From: a virus
Strand: one strand, 5' to 3'
DNA: 39,738 nt
IMG/VR virus record: IMGVR_UViG_3300031976_000267
Coordinates: 1-39,738 of that record
Shown here in pieces: positions 1-8,459 of this stretch; the first letter of the stretch is position 1, and every line of letters begins with the position of its first letter. A program made the translations under genes and the position numbers. A model generated the notes under the pieces. The model worked only from the letters and a program-made list of their open reading frames with translations. It did not search any database and was not told the DNA's origin.

Positions 1-320
1 GAAACTTCGAACAACTTCATTAGTTCTGCTTTTTGTTTTACCGTAGGTGCGGGATTCCATACACCAACTTCTCGTTCTACGTGGTCAGGCATATGAGCAG
101 GTATTTCTTTTCCAGACCAGTTCCGATAGACCCCTTTGGGTGCTACAATGATAGCCGCGTTTATCCCACCTTTATCATATAAAAGTGCGATATTGTCTAT
201 AAGTACTTTAGATTTACCTGTACCCATTTCCATAAAATAAGCATATTCACGCTTATTCCATGATCTTTTTAATGCCTCAAGCTGATGCTCATAAGGCTTG
301 GTTTTAAACTTATACTGCAT
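1..320 (-). CDS. SNF2/DEAD-like helicase, N-terminal part (cut by window edge)
   Basis: Reading the minus strand from the ATG at 320-318 gives 106 codons open to the window edge. A Q-motif-like YEHQLEAL lies at residues 10-17, a Walker A MGTGKSK at 32-38, and a motif Ia-like AAIIVAPKGVYRNW at 55-68. This order is that of superfamily 2 SNF2-type helicases, ATP-driven DNA translocases that phages often carry near replication genes. It is the only leftward gene in the window and is divergent from the operon beginning at 634. Its upstream DNA contains element A (386-512), whose mirror image precedes terS. The C-terminal helicase half is not visible, so the exact subfamily is uncertain. Confidence 0.85.
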   Translation of the reverse strand, partial: MQYKFKTKPYEHQLEALKRSWNKREYAYFMEMGTGKSKVLIDNIALLYDKGGINAAIIVAPKGVYRNWSGKEIPAHMPDHVEREVGVWNPAPTVKQKAELMKLFEV

Positions 321-385
321 ATTCTTTCTAATTTCTAGTTCCCATTATATATTACAATTTACTTATAAAAAGCCCCAAACTAAAA

Positions 386-512
386 AGTTTTCTCATGCCC
401 TCTAATAGAATTAGTAGTTTCTAATAGATTGAATCGTACAATCTAATAGACTGTAACACTCTTAAACACTGGTTTTGTTTAAAAATCTATTAGATTATTA
501 CCGATATTAGTA
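386..512. repeat. Element A: left copy of an inverted, collinear intergenic element
   Basis: Four blocks recur in the same order and similar spacing, on the opposite strand, at 22254-22117: AGTTTTCTCATGCCCTCT (386-403, an exact 18-mer), TAGTTTCTAATAG (415-427), AATCTATTAG (484-493) and GATATTAGTA (503-512). Offsets from the 18-mer are 29, 98 and 117 bp here and 32, 109 and 128 bp in the other copy. Both copies sit 60-66 bp upstream of an outward-facing start codon, so a shared promoter or regulator site is the simplest reading. Confidence 0.75.
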
Positions 513-573
513 GTTTTCAAAAAGTTTTTCCTATAAACTTTTTTATTCTTAAAACTACTATATAACTAATAGC

Positions 574-602
574 TTTACTTTGTCGGTATTGCTAGATATT
601 AT
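574..602 (+). promoter_or_regulatory. Repeated-type phage promoter before gene 634
   Basis: GCTTTACTT contains -35 TTTACT at 574-579; a 17-nt spacer leads to -10 TATTAT at 597-602. It belongs to the series found before 5992, 12481, 13617, 15269 and later operons. The ribosome site GAAAGGAGAAA follows at about 619-629. Confidence 0.65.
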
Positions 603-633
603 TTAAGTTCTAGAAATAAGAAAGGAGAAAAAA

Positions 634-960
634 GTGACAGTATATGTCGTACAGGAGATTCCAGGACGCAACATTGCCTCGGCTAGAAGCTATGGTGATT
701 TTCAAGTTCTGTTACCTTCTAATACACAAATTATGTTAAGTGCTGCTCCCTCTGTTCGTAGGATGAAAAAACTCTTACAGGACTTCAAAGAAGGAGATTA
801 CTTATTATTAATAGGCGATCCTGCCGCCATTGGCGTAGCGTGTTCTATCGCTGCATTTTATAACCGAGGTAGATATAGTATATTAAAGTGGGATCGACAG
901 GAAAGTTTATACTATCCTGTTGATATCGATCTACATCAGAAAGGAGAAATAGATGAATAA
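634..960 (+). CDS. Conserved phage hypothetical protein, first gene of replication operon
   Basis: A 108-residue protein starting with GTG at 634 behind a strong AAAGGAG site. The N-terminus (TVYVVQEIPGRNIASA) and the segment VLLPSNTQIMLSAAPSVRRM resemble a short protein that I associate with marine phage replication operons; I know no function for it. The hydrophobic stretch YLLLIGDPAAIGVACSIAAFY near residues 75-95 looks like a folded core rather than a membrane span. The stop overlaps the next gene by 8 nt, indicating translational coupling. The promoter at 574-602 drives it. Confidence 0.7.
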   Translation: MTVYVVQEIPGRNIASARSYGDFQVLLPSNTQIMLSAAPSVRRMKKLLQDFKEGDYLLLIGDPAAIGVACSIAAFYNRGRYSILKWDRQESLYYPVDIDLHQKGEIDE

Positions 961-1525
961 ACCAACTTTTGAGGACTTAGTCGGTACGGAATCCGTTGAA
1001 GAATGGACGAATGAAGTATCTGACGGAGAACTTAATATTGTTTCTAACTTAGCTAAGAAACAACTTCAACTAGCTAGGCAAGTAGCCACGTTAGAAGAAG
1101 ATCTCAAAGCTAAGAAAGAAGAACTTCGTTTAACTTCGGAGCAAGAACTACCTGACGCGATGCAAGCAGCAGGTCTTAATCAAATAGTACTTAGTACTGG
1201 AGAGAAAATCTCTATTAATGAGTTCTATAACGCTCACATATCGAAGGCAAACCAAGAAGTAGCATATCAGTGGTTAGTAGAAAACGGTCACGAAGGACTT
1301 ATAAAGAACGAGGTTCTTTTAAAGTTCGGACGTGAGGAAAGCACAGTCGTAGACGAAACTGTTTCGGCTCTGCAATCTAGAGGTCTATCACCAGAAGTGC
1401 GACAGAGTGTTCATCCGAGTACATTAAAAGCTTTTGTAAAAGAGCAGTTTACTTCGGGTAACGATATACCAACCGAACCATTTGGTATCTATATAGGTAC
1501 TAAAGCAACCATTAAAAAGGATTAA
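953..1525 (+). CDS. Coiled-coil phage protein, unknown function
   Basis: A 190-residue acidic protein. Residues about 30-65 (LAKKQLQLARQVATLEEDLKAKKEELRL) form a likely coiled coil; the rest looks globular, with a central ISINEFYNAHISK segment and a C-terminal VHPSTLKAFVKEQ helix. The start overlaps gene 634 and follows AAAGGAG closely. Its position directly before the SSB-like gene suggests a replication or recombination accessory role, which is inference only. Confidence 0.75.
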   Translation: MNKPTFEDLVGTESVEEWTNEVSDGELNIVSNLAKKQLQLARQVATLEEDLKAKKEELRLTSEQELPDAMQAAGLNQIVLSTGEKISINEFYNAHISKANQEVAYQWLVENGHEGLIKNEVLLKFGREESTVVDETVSALQSRGLSPEVRQSVHPSTLKAFVKEQFTSGNDIPTEPFGIYIGTKATIKKD

Positions 1526-1527
1526 TT

Positions 1528-2313
1528 ATGACAGATAAAAAAGATATAGCTGAAACATCTAATACCGCTATCAGCACTTTTGACGATACTTTATTGTCAG
1601 GCGGTACAGGACTAGAAGAAACAACTACAGAGGATTTTGCGATCCCCTTTATAAGAGTTCTTCAACCCATGTCACCACAACTACAAAAACAACACGGTAG
1701 TTATGTACAAGGTGCGAGTGCAGGTGATCTGTATAACACTGTAACAGGTGAAGCCCACGACGGAGAAAAAGGAATATTAATTGTTCCGTGTGCTTATAAC
1801 AAAAAGTACATCGAATGGATTCCTAGAGAGAAAGGTGGTGGTTTAGTAAACGCTAACCATGACATTTCTATCTTATCTAAATGTACTAAAGATCCTGAAA
1901 CTAGACGGTCATATACGCCAGACGGTAACGAGATTGTAGAAACTGCACAGTTTTTCGTTTTAGTATTAGAAGGTGGTTCTCCACAACAGGCTGTAGTAAC
2001 GTTTACTTCTACACAATTAGGTGTAGCTAGAAAATGGTTAACGATGTTAAGAATGGCTAGAGTAGAAAACAGTAAAGGTGAGTCTGTAGAAGCACCAATG
2101 TTTGCTTATACTTATAGACTTACTACAACTACACAGTCTAACGATAAAGGTAGTTGGAACGGATATTCTGTTAACCAAGAAGGTGCTACAGAGATGCCTA
2201 TTGCAATGATGGCTAAAGACTTTATGTCTGCGGCAAGAGCAGGAGACGTTCAAGTTAAAGAGGAACATCAAAGAGATGACGTAAAAGATACTACGTTTGA
2301 CGACGCAATCTAA
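1528..2313 (+). CDS. Probable single-stranded DNA-binding protein
   Basis: A 261-residue protein with a mixed beta-rich body (FVLVLEGGSPQQAVVTFTSTQLGVARKWL, FAYTYRLTTTTQ) and a very acidic, disordered C-terminus ending DDVKDTTFDDAI. Such an acidic tail is a hallmark of phage SSBs, which use it to contact polymerase and helicase. The gene lies immediately upstream of the primase and is in the replication operon. No canonical OB-fold signature can be proven by eye. Alternatives are a recombination mediator or a generic DNA-binding protein. Confidence 0.6.
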   Translation: MTDKKDIAETSNTAISTFDDTLLSGGTGLEETTTEDFAIPFIRVLQPMSPQLQKQHGSYVQGASAGDLYNTVTGEAHDGEKGILIVPCAYNKKYIEWIPREKGGGLVNANHDISILSKCTKDPETRRSYTPDGNEIVETAQFFVLVLEGGSPQQAVVTFTSTQLGVARKWLTMLRMARVENSKGESVEAPMFAYTYRLTTTTQSNDKGSWNGYSVNQEGATEMPIAMMAKDFMSAARAGDVQVKEEHQRDDVKDTTFDDAI

Positions 2314-2327
2314 CAAGGAGGGGTTTT

Positions 2328-3851
2328 ATGTCGTTAGCAGAGAAATTTGCTACACGCTATGCTGGATTGCGGAAAGCTTACGGTACGTTTACCGCAAGTG
2401 ATGAAACTCGAGAGGATGGCAAGGCAAGTGGTAAAAACATTACCATATCTAAGGAGTTATCTGATAAAGATCTTCTGAAGCTGTGGGATGACCACTTGTC
2501 AGGTCGTCAAAGCGTAGGGATTGTAGCGATAGATGAAAACAATAGCTGTGTTTGGGGAGCGATCGATGTTGATGAGTATCAACTAGATTTAAAAGACCTT
2601 TCTAAGAAACTAGCTAAACAAGAATTACCTCTAATACTTTGTCGAAGTAAAAGCGGAGGAGCACATATCTATATCTTCCTACAAGAACCTGTTGCGGCTT
2701 CGATGCTACAACGAAAGCTTAGACAATTAGCCGCAGCAATCGGCTACGGTCAAGCAGAGATATTTCCTAAACAAACACAACTGTTATTAGAACGTGGTGA
2801 TAGAGGTAGCACGTTAAATATGCCTTACTTCGGAGGAGAGAACTCAACACGTTATGCTTACGGTAGAGACGGTGGAGCATTAACTCCAGAAGAGTTCCTT
2901 AACTTCGCATCTGAACTAGCCTTAACTGCAAACCAGTTAGAAAAATTAGAAGCCAGTCCATTAAACGAAGCTATTGATTGGTTAGATCAATCACCCCCAT
3001 GTATACAACATTTAATCGTACAGGGGTTTCCTAAAGGTACGCGTAATTCAGGATTATTTAATGTAGGAGTATTTCTTAGAAAGAAATTTCCTGACGATTG
3101 GGAAAAAAGATTAGAGGATGTAAATATAAAATATATGCAACCACCGCTAGGAGCACAAGAAGTGTTGACCGTCGGTAAGCAAGTACAACGTAAAGATTAC
3201 TTTTATAAATGTAATGATCAGCCAATAGCTAGTCATTGTAATAGTCCGCTATGTCGAACACGTAAATATGGGATTGGTGCTAATGGCGGTACACCGTTAT
3301 TTAGTAATTTAACCAAACAAGATAGTGAACCACCGATTTGGTTCCTGGATGTAGAAGGCGGCAGGTTAGAATTAGAGACAGATGACTTACTAAATCAAAA
3401 CAGATTTCAAAGAAAGTGTATGGATGCTCTAAATAAGATACCTCAGAAGGTTAAGGAAAACGTCTGGAGACAGATCATCCAGCAGCTCCTAGATGCGTTA
3501 ACCGTGGTCGAAGTTCCTAAAGAAAGTTCCACAGAAGGGCACTTTTTAGAACTATTAGAGAATTTTTGTACAGAACGACCTGCGAGAGAACGTGATGAGC
3601 TTTTATTACATAAACCATGGACAGATAATGGTAAAACTTATTTCCGACTTGGTGATTTAATGGAATATTTACATCGACATAACTTTAAAGACTATCAAAG
3701 AAATAATTTAACATCTAAACTAAAACAATTACATGGAGAACCACACTTCTTTAACATAAAAGGACGAGGAGTAAACGTTTGGTATATAGAAGAATTTAAA
3801 GCTCAAGACGAACCACATGATTTACCAGAATTTAACGATAACTTATTGTGA
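2328..3851 (+). CDS. Archaeo-eukaryotic-type primase (AEP/PrimPol-like)
   Basis: A 507-residue protein behind a strong AGGAGGGG site. Residues 77-84 (WGAIDVDEY) supply the DxD metal motif (D80, D82), SKSGGAHIYIF at 107-117 supplies the sxH motif (H113), and LNMPYFGG near 163-170 looks like the third catalytic region. A later region with C225, C295, C304 and C309 resembles the cysteine cluster of PriL-type or PriCT-like domains and could bind Fe-S or zinc. There is no helicase domain fused to the C-terminus; the last 150 residues are unassigned. The expected role is primer synthesis for the family A polymerase at 10229. The stop overlaps the next gene. Confidence 0.8.
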   Translation: MSLAEKFATRYAGLRKAYGTFTASDETREDGKASGKNITISKELSDKDLLKLWDDHLSGRQSVGIVAIDENNSCVWGAIDVDEYQLDLKDLSKKLAKQELPLILCRSKSGGAHIYIFLQEPVAASMLQRKLRQLAAAIGYGQAEIFPKQTQLLLERGDRGSTLNMPYFGGENSTRYAYGRDGGALTPEEFLNFASELALTANQLEKLEASPLNEAIDWLDQSPPCIQHLIVQGFPKGTRNSGLFNVGVFLRKKFPDDWEKRLEDVNIKYMQPPLGAQEVLTVGKQVQRKDYFYKCNDQPIASHCNSPLCRTRKYGIGANGGTPLFSNLTKQDSEPPIWFLDVEGGRLELETDDLLNQNRFQRKCMDALNKIPQKVKENVWRQIIQQLLDALTVVEVPKESSTEGHFLELLENFCTERPARERDELLLHKPWTDNGKTYFRLGDLMEYLHRHNFKDYQRNNLTSKLKQLHGEPHFFNIKGRGVNVWYIEEFKAQDEPHDLPEFNDNLL

Positions 3852-4426
3852 TTAAACATATCAAACATATTTTTGCAGAGTTCGAACACGGGATAGATAA
3901 GTGGGACGATCCTCGTGAACGTATGTTCGAAGGCACGATGGTTAAAGGTCGACCGACTCGTGGATTTGGTGATTCAACTTTTAATTATGCAGGTAAGTTA
4001 TATGAGCCTGAACCATGGACTCATAAAATGCAATTAATTAAGGTTGCGGCAGAAGATGTAGCTTCTAGAGTTTTTAATAAAGAAATCAAATTTACTTTTT
4101 GTTTATGTGGTTTTTATCCTGATGATAAAGGTATACCTCACCACAGCGATACTGTACCTACTCTTGATGACGTGGTTGTTTCTTTAAGTTTTGGTGCACC
4201 TAGAGTTTTTGCTTGGAGAACTTATCAAAATAATATAAAACGACATACAAATACCAGTGATGTAGATTTTAAGGAAAATTTTATAAAAGATGAGAAGTTA
4301 TATCTTCTTGAGCACGGTGATGTAATTATGTTCGATGGATACTCACAGATGAAAGCTACTCATGCTGTTCCTGATTTAGTAGGAGCAGAAGAAAGAGTTA
4401 ATTTAACTTTTAGAAGTGGTTTATGA
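3848..4426 (+). CDS. AlkB-like 2-oxoglutarate/Fe(II) dioxygenase
   Basis: A 192-residue protein starting with GTG that overlaps the primase stop. HHSD at 98-101 gives the HxD iron motif (H99, D101), H172 in KATHAVP is the distal iron ligand, and RVNLTFR at 183-189 is the RxNxTxR 2-oxoglutarate signature of AlkB. AlkB enzymes remove alkyl lesions from DNA or RNA, often ssDNA, which suits its place between primase and helicase. Because a base-modification island lies nearby, a role as a base-oxidising modification enzyme cannot be excluded. Length is normal for a single-domain AlkB. Confidence 0.85.
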   Translation: MIKHIKHIFAEFEHGIDKWDDPRERMFEGTMVKGRPTRGFGDSTFNYAGKLYEPEPWTHKMQLIKVAAEDVASRVFNKEIKFTFCLCGFYPDDKGIPHHSDTVPTLDDVVVSLSFGAPRVFAWRTYQNNIKRHTNTSDVDFKENFIKDEKLYLLEHGDVIMFDGYSQMKATHAVPDLVGAEERVNLTFRSGL

Positions 4427-5919
4427 CCTTACCTAGCCATACGCAAGTGATCCTTGGACCTCCAGGAACAGGGAAAACTAGCACACTCCTTGGCTTAATC
4501 GAAGACGAACTAGAAAACGGTACTGAACCTGAACGTATTGGTTTCTTCACGTTTACTAAAAAAGCAGTAAATGAAGGTAAAGAAAGAGCCATGAATCGTT
4601 TTAGTATTACTAATAAACAACTGCCATTTTTCCGTACTCTACATTCATTAGCTTTTAGACAACTAGGACTTACTAGAGAAAGCGTAGTAAGTAATTCAGA
4701 CATCTCAGACCTAAACGAAAAACTTAATTTAAAACTCACAGGCAGAACAACTTCCGATGATGGTCATTTATTCGGTATGACTCATGATGATCGTCTAGCC
4801 TTTATAGAAAACTTAGCTAGGATGAGAGACGTACCACTAAAAGAACAATGGCACGAGGTTGAAGATGCGGTCGGTTGGTTCGAGCTAGAACGTTTCGCTC
4901 GAGGATTGAAGTTATTTAAAGAAGATCGGTTGCTTGTTGATTATACAGATATGTTACAAAACTTTTTAGTTGATGGTGATGTACCTGTATTAGATGTTAT
5001 GTTCGTAGATGAAGCACAAGACCTTTCTCCTTTGCAGTGGGCGGTGGTGCGTAAGTTAGCAGAAAAAGCCAAAAAGATATACGTAGCAGGAGATGATGAC
5101 CAAGCGATCTATCGTTGGGCGGGAGCGGATGTTGAGTATTTGATAAAAAATTCTACCGACGCTATGATACTAAAACAATCTTATCGAGTACCGTCTTCTG
5201 TACATAAAGTTGCTAGTCGATGTATAGGTCAAGTAGGTTCGCGTATTTATAAAGAATGGAAACCTAGAACAGATGAAGGTTTGGTACGTTGGGAAGCTAC
5301 GATAGAACAGGTAAACATGGATCAAGGTGAGTGGTTAGTGTTAGCTAGAACAAATTATTTATTAGAAAGCGTTGATGAGTATTGTAGAAACGAAGGATGG
5401 TTTTTCGAAGTTAAAGGTCGACCGTCTATTTCAGAGGCAAAGGTTAGAGCAGTTATCTATTGGGAACGATTACGTAAAGGTCAAACAGTAACCTTGGCTG
5501 AATGTGCAAACATTCTAAAATATATCAAAGTTAAAACACCTAAGAAACTTGATTTATTAGATACTGATTTAGTTTTACAGTACGAAGATCTGAAAAGTCA
5601 TCTTCCAGACTTGCCTGATGGTCATTGGTACGATGTTTTTACATTATTAAGTCCTAAAGATATTAGTTACATACGAGCTATGTTACGTAGAGGAGAAAAG
5701 ATTACTAAACAACCACGTATCAGATTATCTACGATTCATGCGGCTAAAGGTGGAGAAGCTACCAACGTTGTATTACTTACGGATATAACTACAAGAGTTT
5801 ATAAAAATTATCAACAAAACCCTGATGAGGAAAATAGAGTATTCTATGTGGGTATTACAAGAACAAAAGAAAACCTGTATTTGATAGAGCCTAAAACAAC
5901 ACGCTGCTATCAAATGTGA
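4423..5919 (+). CDS. UvrD/Rep-like superfamily 1 DNA helicase
   Basis: A 498-residue protein joined to the AlkB gene by ATGA. Motif I GPPGTGKT is at 12-19, motif Ia FFTFTKKAVNEGKERA near 41-56, motif II FVDEAQD near 194-200, motif III GDDDQAIYRWAGA near 223-235, motif IV QSYRVP, motif V STIHAAKGGEATNVVLL, and motif VI VFYVGITRTKENLYL near the end. All seven motifs are present, so a working 3'-5' helicase is expected. It is shorter than bacterial UvrD and lacks the large inserted subdomains. It probably acts in replication fork progress or repair and ends the first operon. Confidence 0.92.
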   Translation: MTLPSHTQVILGPPGTGKTSTLLGLIEDELENGTEPERIGFFTFTKKAVNEGKERAMNRFSITNKQLPFFRTLHSLAFRQLGLTRESVVSNSDISDLNEKLNLKLTGRTTSDDGHLFGMTHDDRLAFIENLARMRDVPLKEQWHEVEDAVGWFELERFARGLKLFKEDRLLVDYTDMLQNFLVDGDVPVLDVMFVDEAQDLSPLQWAVVRKLAEKAKKIYVAGDDDQAIYRWAGADVEYLIKNSTDAMILKQSYRVPSSVHKVASRCIGQVGSRIYKEWKPRTDEGLVRWEATIEQVNMDQGEWLVLARTNYLLESVDEYCRNEGWFFEVKGRPSISEAKVRAVIYWERLRKGQTVTLAECANILKYIKVKTPKKLDLLDTDLVLQYEDLKSHLPDLPDGHWYDVFTLLSPKDISYIRAMLRRGEKITKQPRIRLSTIHAAKGGEATNVVLLTDITTRVYKNYQQNPDEENRVFYVGITRTKENLYLIEPKTTRCYQM

Positions 5920-5925
5920 AAGTGC

Positions 5926-5955
5926 TTTACTTTGCACATAAAAGTAAAGTATAAA
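5926..5955 (+). promoter_or_regulatory. Repeated-type promoter before modification/polymerase operon
   Basis: AGTGCTTTACTT gives -35 TTTACT at 5926-5931; an 18-nt spacer leads to -10 TATAAA at 5950-5955. The operon's first gene starts at 5992 behind AAAGAAAGGAGAAAA. Confidence 0.7.
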
Positions 5956-5991
5956 GGTACTTATATTTATGTTTAAAGAAAGGAGAAAATT

Positions 5992-6474
5992 ATGAACATA
6001 TTCTATTTTAACGAAGATCCTGTGATTGCGGCTAAGTCGCAACCAGATAAAATGCTAGTGAAGATGCCATTAGAAACCGCACAGATGCTCTGTACAGCTC
6101 ACCGTTTATTAGACGGAGACGAATATGCAGATAGTGTAGGGTTATATAGGAAAGCTTATATGAACCATCCCTGTACAATCTGGGCTAGAGAATGCAGTGG
6201 TAACTATTATTGGCTTTATAAACATTTTATAGCGTTAGGTAACGAATATACATATCGTTACCAACGGACTCATGCAAGTCTTGCTAAATTGTCAGACGCC
6301 TTGTATGTGATGCCTAAAAACATTACTCGAGGTCTTATGACACCAGTTGCTCAAGCGATGCCTGACGAATATAAAAACGAGGACTCTGTTCTAGCTTATC
6401 GTAATTACGTTATTAACGAGAAACATTACGCTAAGTGGGAAAAGGGTAGAACTAAACCAAGTTGGTGGAGGTAA
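5992..6474 (+). CDS. Conserved phage protein of the MNIFY-DP-AA type
   Basis: A 160-residue protein starting MNIFYFNEDPVIAA, followed by VKMPLETAQMLCTAHRLLDG and a His/Trp/Tyr-rich middle (ARECSGNYYWLYKHFIALGNEYTYRY) that looks like a helical bundle. Similar proteins occur in many marine and T4-like phages, where they are annotated as hypothetical or loosely compared with pyrimidine-dimer glycosylases; I do not see a proven active site. It is the first gene of the operon containing the modification enzymes and DNA polymerase, and has the strong cassette ribosome site, so it is likely highly expressed. Confidence 0.7.
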   Translation: MNIFYFNEDPVIAAKSQPDKMLVKMPLETAQMLCTAHRLLDGDEYADSVGLYRKAYMNHPCTIWARECSGNYYWLYKHFIALGNEYTYRYQRTHASLAKLSDALYVMPKNITRGLMTPVAQAMPDEYKNEDSVLAYRNYVINEKHYAKWEKGRTKPSWWR

Positions 6475-6479
6475 ATTAA

Positions 6480-7322
6480 ATGTCATCAATAAGAAAGAAA
6501 CTTACTGTTAATGAAAACGACAGTAAAAATACTAGAATGGATATAGCTAGTGCAGGTGTGTTAGCAAACTGGAGACCCGATGAACTTGCTCATATAAGTC
6601 GATTCGATAAGATCGCTTCTATGTGTATCGCTGAAGCTAAACGTTTAGGTCGACCACTCGATACATTTGAAGTTGGTTGTGGTGAGTGTTGGACGCTCAG
6701 AAATCTATATAAAGCTTATGTTGTAAAGAAATCAGATATTATCAGATCGTATTATGGTTACGATATCGATCCTGCTTGTGAATTAGAAAATCCTTTTTGG
6801 TCTAATGCAGGTGGAGAGTTAGCTGATTCTACATGGTTTCAGAACTTTAACGGTGAAATACGTATACAAGATTTAACTGTTGATCCTGTATTTAAACTAG
6901 AAGATGAAAGCGTAGATTTTTTCTGGACTACTGAAGTTATAGAACATATGGGTAGAGAGTTTATTGGTGCATGGTTAGATGATGCCGCTAGAGCTATAAG
7001 ACCGAATGGGTTAGCTTTTGTATCTACTCCTAACCACGATGGTTCTAACGACAAGCTTCCTGAAGATCACGTATACGAGTGGGGGTTTCAAGAACTAAAA
7101 GAAGAATTAGAAAGAAACTTCGAGATCGTAGACGTTACAGGAACGTTTATACAATTACCTAATTTAAAGAAAGCGATGAAAGAAGATTCTGAAACAGGAT
7201 GGACTCCTGAACAGTTTCAAAAATTACAAAACAGATACGGTAGACAGTTTTTACGAGTTGTTGCCGCCACGTTTTATCCTGAAGTCGCTAATAACTGTTC
7301 TTGGGTGTTACGTAAAAAGTAA
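6480..7322 (+). CDS. Class I SAM-dependent methyltransferase
   Basis: A 280-residue protein with motif I FEVGCGECWTL at residues 63-73, an acidic post-I strand YYGYDIDPA near 91-99, FFWTTEVIEHMG near 147-158, and RPNGLAFVSTPNH near 174-186. This is the standard Rossmann methyltransferase core. No DPPY- or PC-type DNA-methylase motif is visible, so the substrate is unknown; a small molecule, nucleotide or modified base is possible. GGAGG precedes the start and the stop overlaps the next gene as TAATG. It is coupled to the 5-hmdU-kinase-helical-like gene, which links it to DNA base modification by context only. Confidence 0.85.
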   Translation: MSSIRKKLTVNENDSKNTRMDIASAGVLANWRPDELAHISRFDKIASMCIAEAKRLGRPLDTFEVGCGECWTLRNLYKAYVVKKSDIIRSYYGYDIDPACELENPFWSNAGGELADSTWFQNFNGEIRIQDLTVDPVFKLEDESVDFFWTTEVIEHMGREFIGAWLDDAARAIRPNGLAFVSTPNHDGSNDKLPEDHVYEWGFQELKEELERNFEIVDVTGTFIQLPNLKKAMKEDSETGWTPEQFQKLQNRYGRQFLRVVAATFYPEVANNCSWVLRKK

Positions 7323-8254
7323 TGACTGAGTTTATTCCCGCAGAGTTGGATCGTTATTGCTATTGGCAAACTGAACGTGAGTCGATACGCATTAAAAAAG
7401 AATCTGCAGTTCTTTCCCCTCCCTGGACTGACGATCCAATTTTGCAGGAGTTTAAGTTCTGCCAAGTGTTTAGAGAAGATGATCGTACAACACGTTGGTT
7501 TAGAACACATATAAGAGAGCCTATGCGGAACGAAGAAGACGTTCTTATGGCTACGATTATATTCCGTTGGTTTAATTTAATAGAAACAGGGAGAACTTTA
7601 ATCGATCATGATTTATTACGTAAGTGGAATAGAAAGAAAGCTATTTATGAAATAACTAAACAACCTAAGTGGATCACGGGTGCTTACATTATTAAAACAC
7701 CAAACGGTATGGATAAAGTAACAGGAGTAGCCGAGTGTGTTTCACATATTTGGAAAGCTAGAGAATCTATATTATCTAGATTACATGAGAATTTAGTAAA
7801 GGGTGAATCTTCATTAGAAGCAACATGGTTAATTCTTAGAGATTATCCATACATGGGTCCATTTATGGCTTACGAAGTTGTTACTGATTTAAGACATACC
7901 TATTTATTAGAAAACGCTAACGATATTATGACTTGGGCTAATGCAGGTCCAGGAGCCATGCGAGGACTTAATCGTCTTACAGGCAGACCGTTAGACTATA
8001 GTCGTAAAAGCCATCCATGGTGTAAAGAAATGCAAGACCTATTTAAAGAAGTAAAGAAAGTATTAGCTCCTTCGATTATTTTTAGAAACGGTGCTAATTA
8101 TGAAATGCGAGAGATCGAAGGTGGTCTATGTGAGTTTGATAAATACTCTCGAATATATAAAGGCGAGGGACGAACACGATCGGTGTATAAACATAATAAT
8201 CTTCCAATGGTGGAAGACTTAATAGAAGGAGAAAGTAAGTATGGGAATGAGTGA
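7322..8254 (+). CDS. 5-hmdU DNA kinase helical-domain / aGPT-Pplase2-like protein
   Basis: A 310-residue protein. Residues about 38-60 (SPPWTDDPILQEFKFCQVF, then REDDRTTRW) match the signature of the HMUDK_hel family known from phages with hypermodified thymine. Further matches are KWITGAYII in the middle and GPFMAYEVVTDLR followed by ANAGPGAMRGLNRLTGR, a helix-hairpin-like GPG segment. Family members act on or beside 5-hydroxymethyl-dU in DNA. No P-loop kinase domain is fused here and none was recognised nearby, so this is either a stand-alone helical unit or a transferase-like relative. Its neighbours are a methyltransferase and a thymidylate-synthase-family gene. Confidence 0.7.
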   Translation: MTEFIPAELDRYCYWQTERESIRIKKESAVLSPPWTDDPILQEFKFCQVFREDDRTTRWFRTHIREPMRNEEDVLMATIIFRWFNLIETGRTLIDHDLLRKWNRKKAIYEITKQPKWITGAYIIKTPNGMDKVTGVAECVSHIWKARESILSRLHENLVKGESSLEATWLILRDYPYMGPFMAYEVVTDLRHTYLLENANDIMTWANAGPGAMRGLNRLTGRPLDYSRKSHPWCKEMQDLFKEVKKVLAPSIIFRNGANYEMREIEGGLCEFDKYSRIYKGEGRTRSVYKHNNLPMVEDLIEGESKYGNE

Positions 8255-8459
8255 TAGAGTAATAGAGTTGTTAGAAGAGTATGGTGATGTAATCGATATA
8301 CATTATACACAGTTTTTAGAGGTAGCTTTCTTTCTAAAAGTAGCCGCAGATGAGCGACTTGCAATAGCTTTTATAAAAAGAAAAGTACCAATGTTAAACG
8401 ATGAAGAAATTCGTTTTGTGATACATGAAATAGTAGGAGGTTATCAAGACACATTATGA
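8241..8459 (+). CDS. Small acidic protein, unknown function
   Basis: A 72-residue mostly helical protein (MGMSDRVIELLEEYGDVIDIHY). The ATG at 8241 lies 8 nt after AAGGAG; a second in-frame ATG at 8247 is too far from that site to be preferred. It overlaps both neighbours, so its translation is coupled to the HMUDK-like and thymidylate-synthase-like genes. No motif recognised; a small partner or regulator of those enzymes is only a guess. Confidence 0.65.
   Translation: MGMSDRVIELLEEYGDVIDIHYTQFLEVAFFLKVAADERLAIAFIKRKVPMLNDEEIRFVIHEIVGGYQDTL

Larger units (their letters stand above)
321..633. promoter_or_regulatory. Divergent AT-rich control region
   Basis: This gene-free stretch separates the leftward helicase from the rightward replication operon. 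It holds element A (386-512), many CTAATAG/CTATTAG words that can form small hairpins, and the rightward promoter at 574-602. For leftward transcription, the minus strand carries AT-rich -10-like words between 340 and 370. I see no gene in it. Confidence 0.7.

Noticed and set aside
4410-4739. 109-codon minus-strand frame within the UvrD-like gene
   Set aside because: Shadow of a gene with all seven helicase motifs on the plus strand; no ribosome site or recognisable domain. The same applies to minus-strand frames at 11751-12080, 18567-18965, 26054-26380 and 38447-38866.
5926-5940. GTGC-TTTACTTT-GCAC as a functional hairpin
   Set aside because: The stem is only 4 bp and falls on the -35 box; it would not be transcribed from this promoter and is not found at the other promoter copies.
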